Shown here: positions 54,827 to 64,000 of the stretch, in pieces
Layout: every line of letters starts with the position of its first letter
How positions within the stretch are numbered: position 1 is the first letter of the stretch
Assembly: GCF_026000775.1 (NCBI RefSeq)
Contig: NZ_AP026830.1
Span: 1,325,056 to 1,389,055 of the forward strand
Length of the DNA stretch: 64,000 nt
Source: Vulcanisaeta souniana JCM 11219
GTDB lineage: Archaea; Thermoproteota; Thermoprotei; Thermoproteales; Thermocladiaceae
Reading direction: 5' to 3'
Position numbers and translations under genes: made by a program
Notes under the pieces: model-generated
Told to the model about the DNA's origin: nothing
Database searches by the model: none
Seen by the model: the letters and a program-made list of their open reading frames with translations, nothing else

Positions 54827-54840
54827 CATATTTATATCTT
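54827..54840 (-). promoter_or_regulatory. TATA box of the aIF1-unknown-rpo7 operon
   Basis: AAGATATAAATATG on the minus strand is centred about 31 bases before ATG 54802, giving a leader of a few bases. The A-rich stretch upstream may serve as BRE. Confidence 0.6.
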
Positions 54841-54996
54841 TTGCGTTTCAAAAACACGGAGGCCACTGACCAGGAACAAACAAGGAACCTAACCAACCCA
54901 AACCATAACCCGACCCAGGAATGATTAGGGAGGCCATATGAATCCGTAAGGAAGAAAGCTCCATTTCAAGGGGAAGCCTTGCACCCAGGAAGGACC

Positions 54997-55578
54997 CTAG
55001 GTACTTAGCGAGGAATTGCTGAGGTCAATGAATATCCTACTACCAACGCTCACAAGCCCCGTGTAGACGAGGAGGAAGCGGGTTGATTGATTGGGATTAA
55101 GGCCGAGAGCCCCAAGACAGTTCATTGGAGCGGAGACATCGATGGACCCACCATTAACCTCATTAACAACCGCAGTGAGCCTGGGGAACGCCAACCCCCT
55201 CGGTAGGTCCCAAAGATCGAGGGGTGGATTAAGCGGGAATGACCTGCAGCCCATTGCCCTACGGCCAACAACCGAGACCCCAAGCACGTAATCACCGGCC
55301 AGGAGACCAAGGACAACGCTGAACCAGGGCTTGTTAAGAGGTCCGTCAATGACGACACCCTTAATTACGAGGCCGTTAATTGGGTACTCACGGCCAAGAT
55401 CAATTAGTGTGAACCACGGAACCGCCTGGATAGGCAGTAGGTACTGATCACCAACCCTACGGGCCCCAAACCTCCTACCCAACTCAACACTGGAGGCCTT
55501 GAATAAGGCCTCCAAATCCTCAAGGGAAATCACGGGAAACTTCGTTAAACCCCTCCTACCCAACTCAATCACAACCAT
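54997..55578 (-). CDS. Hypothetical protein
   Basis: 193 residues with mixed alpha/beta character and no signal peptide. Notable segments are FPVISLEDLEALFKAS, LLPIQAVPWFTLIDLG, NGLVIKGVVIDGPLNKPWF and a Cys in APMNCLGALGL. I recognise no family. A TATA element (GGTTAAATAA, 55601-55610) lies 28 bases before ATG 55578 and would lie too close to the upstream frame start at 55596, so the shorter form is preferred. It is a monocistronic gene between aIF1 and mtnP. Confidence 0.65.
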   Translation of the reverse strand: MVVIELGRRGLTKFPVISLEDLEALFKASSVELGRRFGARRVGDQYLLPIQAVPWFTLIDLGREYPINGLVIKGVVIDGPLNKPWFSVVLGLLAGDYVLGVSVVGRRAMGCRSFPLNPPLDLWDLPRGLAFPRLTAVVNEVNGGSIDVSAPMNCLGALGLNPNQSTRFLLVYTGLVSVGSRIFIDLSNSSLST

Positions 55579-55668
55579 ACATGTGGATCCCCCCAACCTG
55601 GGTTAAATAAATAACCCAAGTCAACAACCTGAATAAAAACCGGTTAGTTAAAGTGCGCAAACCCACGA

Positions 55669-56526
55669 TCAAACACAGGCATTCCCAAGAACCTCCTCAC
55701 ACTTAACATGAACATCCCTGGGCATCCTCGGTATTACATTCAGCAGGACCTTACGCGCAAGCTCCAGCTTCTCACCCATAACCCTCTCCACCAAGTCAGC
55801 CGTAACAGGCTGATGCGGAACCCAAATGTCGTAGTCAGTCACCAGGGCAAGCAGTGAGTAACACATGCCGAGCTCACGCACAAGGTTAATCTCCGGCACG
55901 AGCGTCATCCCAATTATGTCACAGCCATAAACATCCCTCCAAACCCTAGACTCAGCCTTAGTACTAAACCTCGGGCCCTCAATACACACATAGCACCCGC
56001 CAAGGTGGGTCCTATTAACCCTGGAGGCCTCCTCATAGAGCAGTTGATTAATTACGGGGTTAAAAGGCTCAAGACCAATCTGTATATGGCAGGTCCTAGG
56101 CCCATCAAAGAACGTGTACTCCCTACCCTTAGTCGCATCAAAGAATTGATCGGGAATAACGAAGTCACCAGGCGCAAAGTCCTGCCTAAGACTACCCACA
56201 GCACTAACACTAATCACAGCCCTAACACCCAACGCCCACAAAGCCCATGCATTCGCCCTATACGGTATCCTATGCGGCGGGTACCTATGCCCACGACCAT
56301 GCCTAGGCAGGAACGCAACCCACTCACCACCAACCCTACCAATCACCACATTATCACTGGGCAACCCATAAGGCGTGTGAAGCTGAACCTCAAAATACTC
56401 ACTAAAGAACCCAGCCTCATAAAGTCCACTACCACCAATAACACCGACATAAGGCAACGAATCAACACCCAACTCACTTGGACTCACAGGCGCCCTAGTA
56501 ACCGTCAACTTCCTAACCCCAACCAC
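55669..56526 (-). CDS. mtnP: 5'-methylthioadenosine phosphorylase
   Basis: Cleaves methylthioadenosine (from polyamine synthesis) with phosphate to adenine and methylthioribose 1-phosphate. 285 residues; [10 protein letters not shown] and the [21 protein letters not shown] block are diagnostic. [21 protein letters not shown], the [14 protein letters not shown] substrate loop, [13 protein letters not shown] and LVTDYDIW follow. It starts with GTG 56526, 26 bases after the TATA box at 56547-56558. Its coding strand is conspicuously rich in G and T. Confidence 0.95.
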   Translation of the reverse strand: MVGVRKLTVTRAPVSPSELGVDSLPYVGVIGGSGLYEAGFFSEYFEVQLHTPYGLPSDNVVIGRVGGEWVAFLPRHGRGHRYPPHRIPYRANAWALWALGVRAVISVSAVGSLRQDFAPGDFVIPDQFFDATKGREYTFFDGPRTCHIQIGLEPFNPVINQLLYEEASRVNRTHLGGCYVCIEGPRFSTKAESRVWRDVYGCDIIGMTLVPEINLVRELGMCYSLLALVTDYDIWVPHQPVTADLVERVMGEKLELARKVLLNVIPRMPRDVHVKCEEVLGNACV

Positions 56527-56546
56527 GGTAAAGCTGAGGAAAAGAA

Positions 56547-56558
56547 ACTATAAAAGCG
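56547..56558 (-). promoter_or_regulatory. TATA box of mtnP
   Basis: CGCTTTTATAGT on the minus strand, centred 26 bases before GTG 56526. It predicts a leaderless transcript. Confidence 0.65.
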
Positions 56559-56941
56559 TTACCCACACGACACAACCAATTCACACCAACGGCCGTGATC
56601 CCCCACGGCAGTACTGATTATGACAACCACCCCCATCACTCGGCTTGAGACGCTGTCGGTTGGAGGAAGCCTGGTTGAAGCTGTGAGACATACCCAATTC
56701 TAAATGCCTTCCTCAGCGTCTTTATACAGTGTCCTGCGTTGTTTCGTAATAGACCCATAAAGCAATTACCCCCACTAATCACCAGCAGGATTACACACGA
56801 AACCCAACGATTACAAAGCCACACCAAACACAAAGCAACAACCACCCAAACCCATAAGCACTAAAGCCAGGTCAATCCTCACCCCACGGCTAAACCTAAA
56901 ACATTAACTAGGAACTGGAGAGAATAGTTTTCGTAAAGGGA
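56559..56941. other. Intergenic stretch between mtnP and the rRNA trailer
   Basis: Nearly 400 bases with no credible gene; a 69-codon frame on the minus strand has implausible composition. A perfect six-base stem (GCCGTG/CACGGC, loop ATCCCC) occurs near 56592-56609. The plus strand is strikingly rich in A and C. The 3' end of the rRNA transcript must lie here, but no clear terminator is visible. Confidence 0.5.
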
Positions 56942-56958
56942 CCAACCCCAACCACACC
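56942..56958. repeat. Operon-flanking inverted repeat, trailer copy
   Basis: 17 bases that are the exact reverse complement of 61650-61666 in the 5' leader of the rRNA transcript. In the minus-strand RNA this copy reads GGTGTGGTTGGGGTTGG. The two could pair and enclose both rRNAs. Confidence 0.8.
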
Positions 56959-56975
56959 CTAGGCACCCACCCATT

Positions 56976-56994
56976 AAACCCCACCACCCACACC
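56976..56994. repeat. 3' side of the 23S rRNA terminal/processing stem
   Basis: In the RNA it is GGTGTGGGTGGTGGGGTTT, which pairs imperfectly with AAACTACCACCCGCACC just before the 23S 5' end (60056-60040). This delimits the mature 23S. Confidence 0.6.
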
Positions 56995-59900
56995 TGGGGC
57001 GATTGGGAGTGGCGGGCTCCCCCCTCGGGAAAACCCTCGGAGGTTACACCCCCACCCCATCAACCCCGTCTTCTACGGGGACCCTCACCCGGCACCCGGT
57101 AGGGAAACCCACCGGGCACCGAGCGGCCGCCTCTTTTCGGGGAGGGCTTCCCGCTTAGATGCCTTCAGCGGTTATCCCCTACGGCGTGGCTGCCCGGCTC
57201 TGCCCTGTAGGACAACCGGTAGACTAGAGGCCGCGGCGCCCCGTTCCTCTCGTACTGAGGGCACCTTCCCCTCAGGCGGCCAGCACCCCCGACAGGTAGA
57301 GTCCGACCTGTCTCACGACGGTCTGAACCCATCTCACGTTCCCCTTTAATGGGCGGGCAGCCCCACCCTTGGGGGCTGCTGCACCCCCAGGATGGGAAGA
57401 GACGACGTCTGGGTACCAAACCGCGGGGTCGATGGGAACTCTCACCCGCGACGAGCCGGTTACTCCTGGGGTAACTTTTCTGTCATGCCCGGCCCCCACT
57501 GGTGGGGGCACGAGCGTTCGCTAAGCCCGGGTTTCCCCCCTGCGCCCCTTGCGTTCAAGGGCGCAGTCAGCCCGGCATTTGGCCTTGCCCTCTACGGCGG
57601 AGTTCTGACCCGCCTGAGCCGAGCATTGGGCACCCCTGATATCCTTTCAGGGGTGTGCCGCCCCAGCCGAACTGCCCACCCGCCGCTGTCCCCCGGGTAC
57701 TACCCGGAGTTAGGGGTGCGGGAGAGAGTGGGTGGTGTTTCATTGGCGCATCCACGCGGCCCAGAGGCCGCGTTTCATCGCTCCCACCTACGCTATGCAC
57801 CCCCTCCCGCACCCCAACGACGGGCTGCAGTAAAGCTCCACAGGGTCTTCTCGCCCCGTCGGGGGTCCCAGGACTCTGCACCCGGAGGTGGGTTCGCCGG
57901 GCCCCGGGCCGGGACAGTGGGGACCTCGTTGATCCATTCATGCACGCCGGAACTTACCCGGCAAGGCATTTGGCTACCTTAAGAGGGTCAGAGTTACCCC
58001 CGGCCTTCAGCGGCGCTTCGCCCGGTTGGACCCGGGTTTCACGTACCGCCAGTGGCCAGGATTCAGCCCCCGTACACACCCTTACGGGCTAGCGGGGACC
58101 TATGTTTTTGTTAAACAGTCAGGTCCCCCTTGCCACTGCGACCCGCGGTTCCAGTGGGGTAACCACCAAAACCGCGGGCACCCCTTCTCCCGAAGTTACA
58201 GGGCTAATTTGCCGAGTTCCCTGGCCCGGGGTCACCCGAGCCGCCTTGGGCTTTTCACCCAGGAACACCTGCGTCGGTTCTCGGTACGGTCGTGGGGGCT
58301 CGTTCCCCATCCCCTTTTCATGGACCCCAGGAGTCAGGTGGACCAGGCTCAAGGCCCGGCTATTCCCGCCTTCAGCCGGTTCTCGCCATTACGGCACTCC
58401 CCGGCCTTCAGCGGTTAAACGGAGTATTCCCCCGCCCACCCTATCCCGAGGCGTCGGGAATGGGGCCTGCGTTACCGCGAGACCTACCCCCACGGCACGG
58501 GAATATTAACCCGTTTCCCCTTCGGCGGGTACCAATTAGGCCCCGCCTTAGGACCGGCTAACCCATGGCTGATTATCGTTGCCATGGAACCCTTGTCCTT
58601 TCCGGCGGAGGGGATTCCCACCCCTCTTCGCTGCTACTACCACCGGGATCTGCATCGACCACGGGTCCACCGAACCTCACGGCTCGGCTTCTACCCCATG
58701 GCCGCGCCCCCCTACCCCACGCGGACCAACGATCCGCGGGCTGGGGTCTCGGCGGCGGGCTTGAGTCCCTAGACATCTTCGGGGCCCCCCGCCTCAGCGG
58801 GTAAGGTGTTACCCACTTCTTAGCCGATGGCTGCTTCTAGGCCCACGGCCCCGCTGTCTTGGGCGGGGGACACCCTTCTAGGTTGACACTTAGCCCGCAC
58901 TTAGGGGCCTTAACCCCAGTCTGGGTTGTTTCCCTCTCGGCCCTCAGGCTTACCCCGAGGAACCCGCCTCCCCCCTTCTTCGGAGCCCACGGGTTCGGAG
59001 TTTGACCGGGGACCGGGGCCTTTCGGCCCCTGCATCCCCGATCAGTGCTCTACCCCGTAAGCTTCCTCCAGGGAGACCGGGCTGGGACCCGCTTCGGGGG
59101 GAACCAGCTATCACCGGGCTTGATTGGTCTTTTGCCCCTAGCCCCAGGTCATGGGAACGAATTGCACATCAGAACCCTTTCGGGCCTCCACGGGGCTTTC
59201 GCCCCGCTTCACCCTGCCCAGGGCTAGATCGCCCGGTTTCGGGTCTCCCGCCCGTGACTACGGGCCCATTAAGACCCAGCCCCTCACGGAGTCACCCCCG
59301 CTACGGGCTTTTCGGTTTCCCTACACCTTCGGGGCTCAACCCCCTTAGGCTCGCCACGGACGGGAACTCCCCGGCCCGTGTTTCTAGACGGAAGGGGCGA
59401 CCCTGGACCCTCCCCTCGTACTCCCGGGTTCACCCCGGTTTCCTTCAGGGGAGGGCACCCTTTCAAGCCGCCCCTCCTTTAGCCACCCGGTTTCAGGCTC
59501 TTTTCACTCCCCTTTCGGGGTTCTTTTCAGCGTTCCCTCACGGTACTAGTGCACTATCGGTCTCGGGACATACTTAGCCTTAGGGGCCAGTGGCCCCCAG
59601 CTTCCCACGCCAAAACCAAGGCGTGGTACTCCGGGACACCGGGACTCCGCTAGGCAACCTTTGGCCTACGGGGCTATCACCCTCTACGGCGGGGCTTTCC
59701 AGCCCACTTCGGCTAGGCTGCCCCAGCGGTACCCGAGCCCTCAACCCCACATCCCCCCACGGTTATCCCGCGAGGGTTTGGTTTGGGCTAACCCCCTTTC
59801 GGTCGCCCCTACTCGGGGGGTCCCTGTTGGTTTCCCTTCCTCCCCCTACTAAGATGTTTCCGTTCGGGGGGTTCCCGCTCCGAGGGAAACCCCGGAGCGC

Positions 59901-60039
59901 CCGAGCCTATTCGGCCCGAGCAGGAAGCCCTATTCAGGGATCCCGGGTTCAAAGGCTGCCTGCGCCTACCCCGGGCTTATCGCAGCTTGCCACGCCCTTC
60001 CTCGGCGCCCGAGCCGAGCCATCCACCGGGTGGCTTGCT
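56995..60039 (-). rRNA. 23S ribosomal RNA
   Basis: About 3.05 kb; the ends are approximate, set by the flanking stem. Landmarks include the GAAGCCACCC-type start (AAGCCACCCGGTGGATGGCT on the RNA strand), the sarcin-ricin loop AGTACGAGAGGA near 57245-57258 and the peptidyl-transferase loop region near 57290-57345. The length is that of an intron-free archaeal 23S, although members of the Thermoproteales often carry introns. High G+C content agrees with a hyperthermophile. All open frames across it are artefacts. Confidence 0.95.
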
Positions 60040-60102
60040 GGTGCGGGTGGTAGTTTGGTCAAGGTGAGCACCACCCCAATCCCTTTGAACAACCCATCCC
60101 CA
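60040..60102 (-). other. 16S-23S internal transcribed spacer, no tRNA
   Basis: Only about 60 bases lie between the two rRNAs. It holds the 3' arm of the 16S stem (60091-60101) and the 5' arm of the 23S stem (60040-60056). No spacer tRNA-Ala is present, as usual in Crenarchaeota. Confidence 0.85.
60091..60101. repeat. 3' arm of the 16S processing stem
   Basis: Eleven bases directly after the 16S 3' end that are the exact reverse complement of 61620-61630, just before the 16S 5' end. In the RNA, GGGGATGGGTT pairs with AACCCATCCCC to loop out the 16S for cutting, probably by the splicing endonuclease encoded at 31570. Confidence 0.75.
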
Positions 60103-61616
<1,514 letters not shown>

Positions 61617-61619
61617 CTT

Positions 61620-61630
61620 GGGGATGGGTT
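61620..61630. repeat. 5' arm of the 16S processing stem
   Basis: Reverse complement of 60091-60101, four bases before the mature 16S 5' end. It forms the helix enclosing the 16S precursor. Confidence 0.75.
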
Positions 61631-61649
61631 TTGTTCGGGATTGGGGTTA

Positions 61650-61666
61650 GGTGTGGTTGGGGTTGG
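61650..61666. repeat. Operon-flanking inverted repeat, leader copy
   Basis: Exact reverse complement (17 of 17) of 56942-56958, 4.7 kb away beyond the 23S 3' end. In the RNA leader it reads CCAACCCCAACCACACC. Confidence 0.8.
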
Positions 61667-61670
61667 ATCA

Positions 61671-61716
61671 TCCCCAAGCTTCCGTCCGGGCGGTCCCCGG
61701 GTGGTTTGCTTGGGGA
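61671..61716 (-). other. rRNA leader hairpin
   Basis: Nine-base arms (61671-61679 and 61708-61716) are perfect inverted copies around a G+C-rich loop that contains a smaller CCG/CGG stem. It lies near the predicted transcription start. It may stabilise the leader or act in anti-termination or ribosome assembly. Confidence 0.6.
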
Positions 61717-61747
61717 CTCATTGTGCGGAGGTGTCATTGTTTTTGTA

Positions 61748-61756
61748 CTTTATAAG
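61748..61756 (-). promoter_or_regulatory. TATA box of the rRNA operon
   Basis: CTTATAAAG on the minus strand, preceded by an A-rich BRE-like tract. Transcription should start near 61726, giving a leader of about 110 bases before the 16S. Confidence 0.65.
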
Positions 61757-61832
61757 TTTTTTCCTCGTGTTTTTCGTGGTTGTTTTGCCGGTGTGTTGGT
61801 TGGGTTTGTTTTGTTGTTTAACCTGGGATGTG

Positions 61833-64000
61833 TTATTCGTTCCAGAAGGGTTTTGTTTTTTGGTATTGTCGTTCTGCCTCTAGTATTTGTTGGTAGAGCT
61901 CTTGTTCTGTCTTTGCCTTTGGTAGGACTTTCCTGATTGCTGTTGTTGGTCCTACTCCGTGTGCTGCTAGGGCTATTATGGCTTTTTTGCCGTATTGTAG
62001 GACTGCCAGGGCTGTTTGTGTTAGTTCCTGCCATTTTTCCTGCTCCTCCCTTGTTAGTCTTTGGTTTCTTCTTGCCTTCCTGGTTATCTCGTAGGTTTTA
62101 GCTGGGTTTTCTCCGTACTTTAGTACGGCTATTTGTCTCATTCTGCATCTTGGGCATTTGACTTGTTCTGGTATGTATTTGACCTTCATTGTTGTGTGCC
62201 ATCCGCAGTTTAGGCATAGTAGTGTTACTTCCCTTTCCTCGATTCTTTTCTTTAGTAGTTGTAGTATTGTGGTTGTTGGTATCCCCTGGACTGCTGCGTC
62301 TATTTTGCTGGCTTGGTTTATGATGTGTTGGGCTATTGGTGTGTATTGTTCTGCCTTGATGATCCTTATTGTTGTTTTTCCCTTCTTAATGCTATTTATG
62401 AGTTGCCTGAGTGGTGTTGGGTTTATTTTTTCGGTGAGTATTTCCCTGGTGATTTCTTTGTCTACCACGGTGTCCCTGAGCGCCGCTGCCAGCCTTTCGA
62501 TGTTTACGTCAACAGACTCCTTGGGTAGTATCCCGAATCTCCTGGCGACGTGTATGAATCTGTACTTGTAGAGTCTTGTGCCTCTTACGGCCTCCCTTAA
62601 CTCCTCCTCTACGTAGTCTGGGCTTTGGTTTAGGGCTTCGGTTATTGCCTGGGGTGGTATGCTTATTGGTGTTGTTATGAGTACCCTGTATGGGTCTGTC
62701 ACGTAGGTTGCGACTACCCTGTATCTCTGGCTTATGTATCTGGCTAGGTATATGGCTAGTGCTTGGTTTCCCTTTGTGCCTAGGCAGGCGTGGATTACGG
62801 CGTCTCTTCCTCTCCACTCTATTGTTACTGTGTCAGTGAATTTCGTTACTTCTGTCTTGGCTTGTTGTCCTAGTTCCTCGATTACGTCTGTTGGTGTTTG
62901 GTTCGCTGGGTAATTAATGAATATTCCCGTTGTTTCCTGCCCGTTATTTACGGCGCTTATTAGTTCCTGTCTTAATTGGCAGGTTTCCTGCGCCACCTCT
63001 GTGGGTACTGGTATTTCCTCGCCGACCCACGTGGGTACTGCGTTTAGGACTTGGTTCAGTGGTTCTAGCACGACCTCGCCCTTTTCGTGGTCTGTGCTTA
63101 TTATTCTCCAGGGTCTGCCTGCCAGTATTACCTGTGTGCCTGTCTCGGTGGTTTCCACGAACTCTTCGTCTAATTCGCCGATCACTCTATTTGTCACCAT
63201 GTCCCTGGCCCTGTAGTGTTTTTGGTCTGGTATCATGGATATGTTCTCGAAGTAGTATCTGTGGAGTCCTCTCCTTGGTGTTATGGTACCGTCCTCGTTG
63301 ATCCTAATGAACCTACTGCTTTCCATGAATTTTAGGACCTCGAGTAACTCCTCGGGTGTTAACTCCCTGTATGGGTGTGCTTTCCTCACTGTGTTTAGGA
63401 TCTCGTTTATCGTCAATGCCCTGCCCTCTATCTTGGTCTCAATGACTATGCCGGCGATTTGGTGGTGGAGTACGTCGAGCGCCTTCTTGTGGTACTCAAC
63501 TTCCCGCTCTAGTTCGTTGTTTAGGGCCCTCCTGGCTATTACGAGGGATTCTAGGTAGTCGTCGGTGTCCCTTGTTATTACGTAGCCAACGGCCCTTCTA
63601 CCAAGCCTGTGCCCACTCCTGCCGACTCTCTGGATTAGCTTTGTGACCTGTCTGGGGCTTGAGTATTGGATTACGGCGTCTATGTGGCCTATGTCTATGC
63701 CTAGTTCGAGGCTTGACGTGGTCACTACTGCCCTGATCCTGCCGTTTCTCAGGCCCTCCTCGAGCTCCTCCCTTTCCTCCCTGTCCAGTGAGCCGTGGTA
63801 GACGCCCACGGCGTTGTCGCCGAGCACTCTACCTAGTCTATGCCCTAGTAGTTCGGCTTCCTCCCTGGTGTTTGTGAATACGAGGGTTGTCCTGTGGTTG
63901 TTTATTATTTCCGTGATCCTCCTGAGCCTTGCCGCAGTCTCTGGCAAGGTGTTTAATTCCTCGGCTAGTCCCACGTCCTCCTCAGTGGTTTCTGGGTATT
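61833..64000 (-). CDS. lhr: Lhr-type superfamily 2 helicase, C-terminal part (runs off right edge)
   Basis: 722 residues are visible; the N-terminal RecA domain with Walker A lies beyond the window. The second RecA domain is clear: TLVFTNTREEAELLGHRL, VYHGSLDREEREE, motif V SSLELGIDIGHIDAVIQY and motif VI LIQRVGRSGHRLG. Then follow a winged-helix part and the Lhr-core barrel. A four-Cys zinc ribbon (CLNC and CPRC) lies near the end, as in archaeal aLhr2-like proteins. Lhr helicases unwind DNA/RNA hybrids and act in repair. The coding strand is unusually rich in A and C. Confidence 0.88.
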   Translation of the reverse strand, partial: YPETTEEDVGLAEELNTLPETAARLRRITEIINNHRTTLVFTNTREEAELLGHRLGRVLGDNAVGVYHGSLDREEREELEEGLRNGRIRAVVTTSSLELGIDIGHIDAVIQYSSPRQVTKLIQRVGRSGHRLGRRAVGYVITRDTDDYLESLVIARRALNNELEREVEYHKKALDVLHHQIAGIVIETKIEGRALTINEILNTVRKAHPYRELTPEELLEVLKFMESSRFIRINEDGTITPRRGLHRYYFENISMIPDQKHYRARDMVTNRVIGELDEEFVETTETGTQVILAGRPWRIISTDHEKGEVVLEPLNQVLNAVPTWVGEEIPVPTEVAQETCQLRQELISAVNNGQETTGIFINYPANQTPTDVIEELGQQAKTEVTKFTDTVTIEWRGRDAVIHACLGTKGNQALAIYLARYISQRYRVVATYVTDPYRVLITTPISIPPQAITEALNQSPDYVEEELREAVRGTRLYKYRFIHVARRFGILPKESVDVNIERLAAALRDTVVDKEITREILTEKINPTPLRQLINSIKKGKTTIRIIKAEQYTPIAQHIINQASKIDAAVQGIPTTTILQLLKKRIEEREVTLLCLNCGWHTTMKVKYIPEQVKCPRCRMRQIAVLKYGENPAKTYEITRKARRNQRLTREEQEKWQELTQTALAVLQYGKKAIIALAAHGVGPTTAIRKVLPKAKTEQELYQQILEAERQYQKTKPFWNE

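Noticed and set aside
56636-56845. 69-codon frame on the minus strand near the rRNA trailer
   Set aside because: Composition is atypical, with no start signal and no recognisable motif.
61617-61832. Replication origin recognition boxes in the region before the rRNA
   Set aside because: The inverted repeats found there pair with rRNA flanks and do not match known ORB sequences.

Overview
The window is a stretch of archaeal chromosome. The 16S and 23S rRNA, Rpo7, aIF1, a GHMP-type shikimate kinase, ADP-forming acyl-CoA synthetase, HerA-Mre11-Rad50 and a thermopsin-like protease all point to a hyperthermophilic, probably acidophilic crenarchaeote. Gene content and TATA-driven, mostly leaderless transcription suggest the Thermoproteales, in the Vulcanisaeta/Caldivirga neighbourhood. 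The genus is an inference, not a database match.

Left third (1-19.3 kb): aromatic amino-acid synthesis. The 5' part of a PEP synthase gene is followed by a tightly overlapping trpA-B-D-F-E-G operon (minus strand) with trpC divergent. Next come a lone 2-oxoacid oxidoreductase gamma-like gene, aroA, a one-piece transketolase, aroK/aroD (divergent), and an overlapping operon of chorismate mutase-prephenate dehydrogenase, DAHP synthase, aroB and aroE. A decayed AAA ATPase pseudogene separates this operon from aroC, and a tRNA-Gly(CCC) gene follows. Nearly the whole route from PEP plus erythrose 4-phosphate to tryptophan is here, together with enzymes that can supply both starting substrates.

Middle (19.3-35 kb): a gene-poor patch holds a strong candidate for an unrecognised structured RNA (20040-20153). 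Then come purine genes (a phosphoribosyltransferase and the two GMP synthase subunits), an amino-acid/base permease with an amidohydrolase, a TauE-DUF1634 exporter pair, two efflux-type carriers, a membrane-anchored thermopsin, and tRNA endonuclease with two small proteins. The section ends with an HTH-CBS regulator and a threonine-synthase-like protein that has lost its PLP lysine and gained a winged-helix domain.

Right (35-56.5 kb): HerA (with an unusual C-terminal SWIM-like zinc motif), Mre11 and Rad50 form an operon without NurA. After them lie a surface glycoprotein-like gene, an acyl-CoA synthetase alpha subunit, a cation/proton antiporter, a second pseudogene (secreted protein), a YhfC-like membrane protein, a CLC channel, two MFS carriers, a short methyltransferase, an ABC exporter, the aIF1-unknown-rpo7 operon, an unknown gene and MTA phosphorylase.

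Right end (56.9-61.8 kb): an intron-free 16S-23S rRNA operon on the minus strand with a spacer of about 60 nt and no spacer tRNA. Besides separate 16S and 23S processing stems, a 17-bp perfect inverted repeat joins the far 5' leader to the 3' trailer across the whole operon. An Lhr-type helicase gene, cut by the window edge, lies upstream. No CRISPR array, insertion sequence or provirus was seen.
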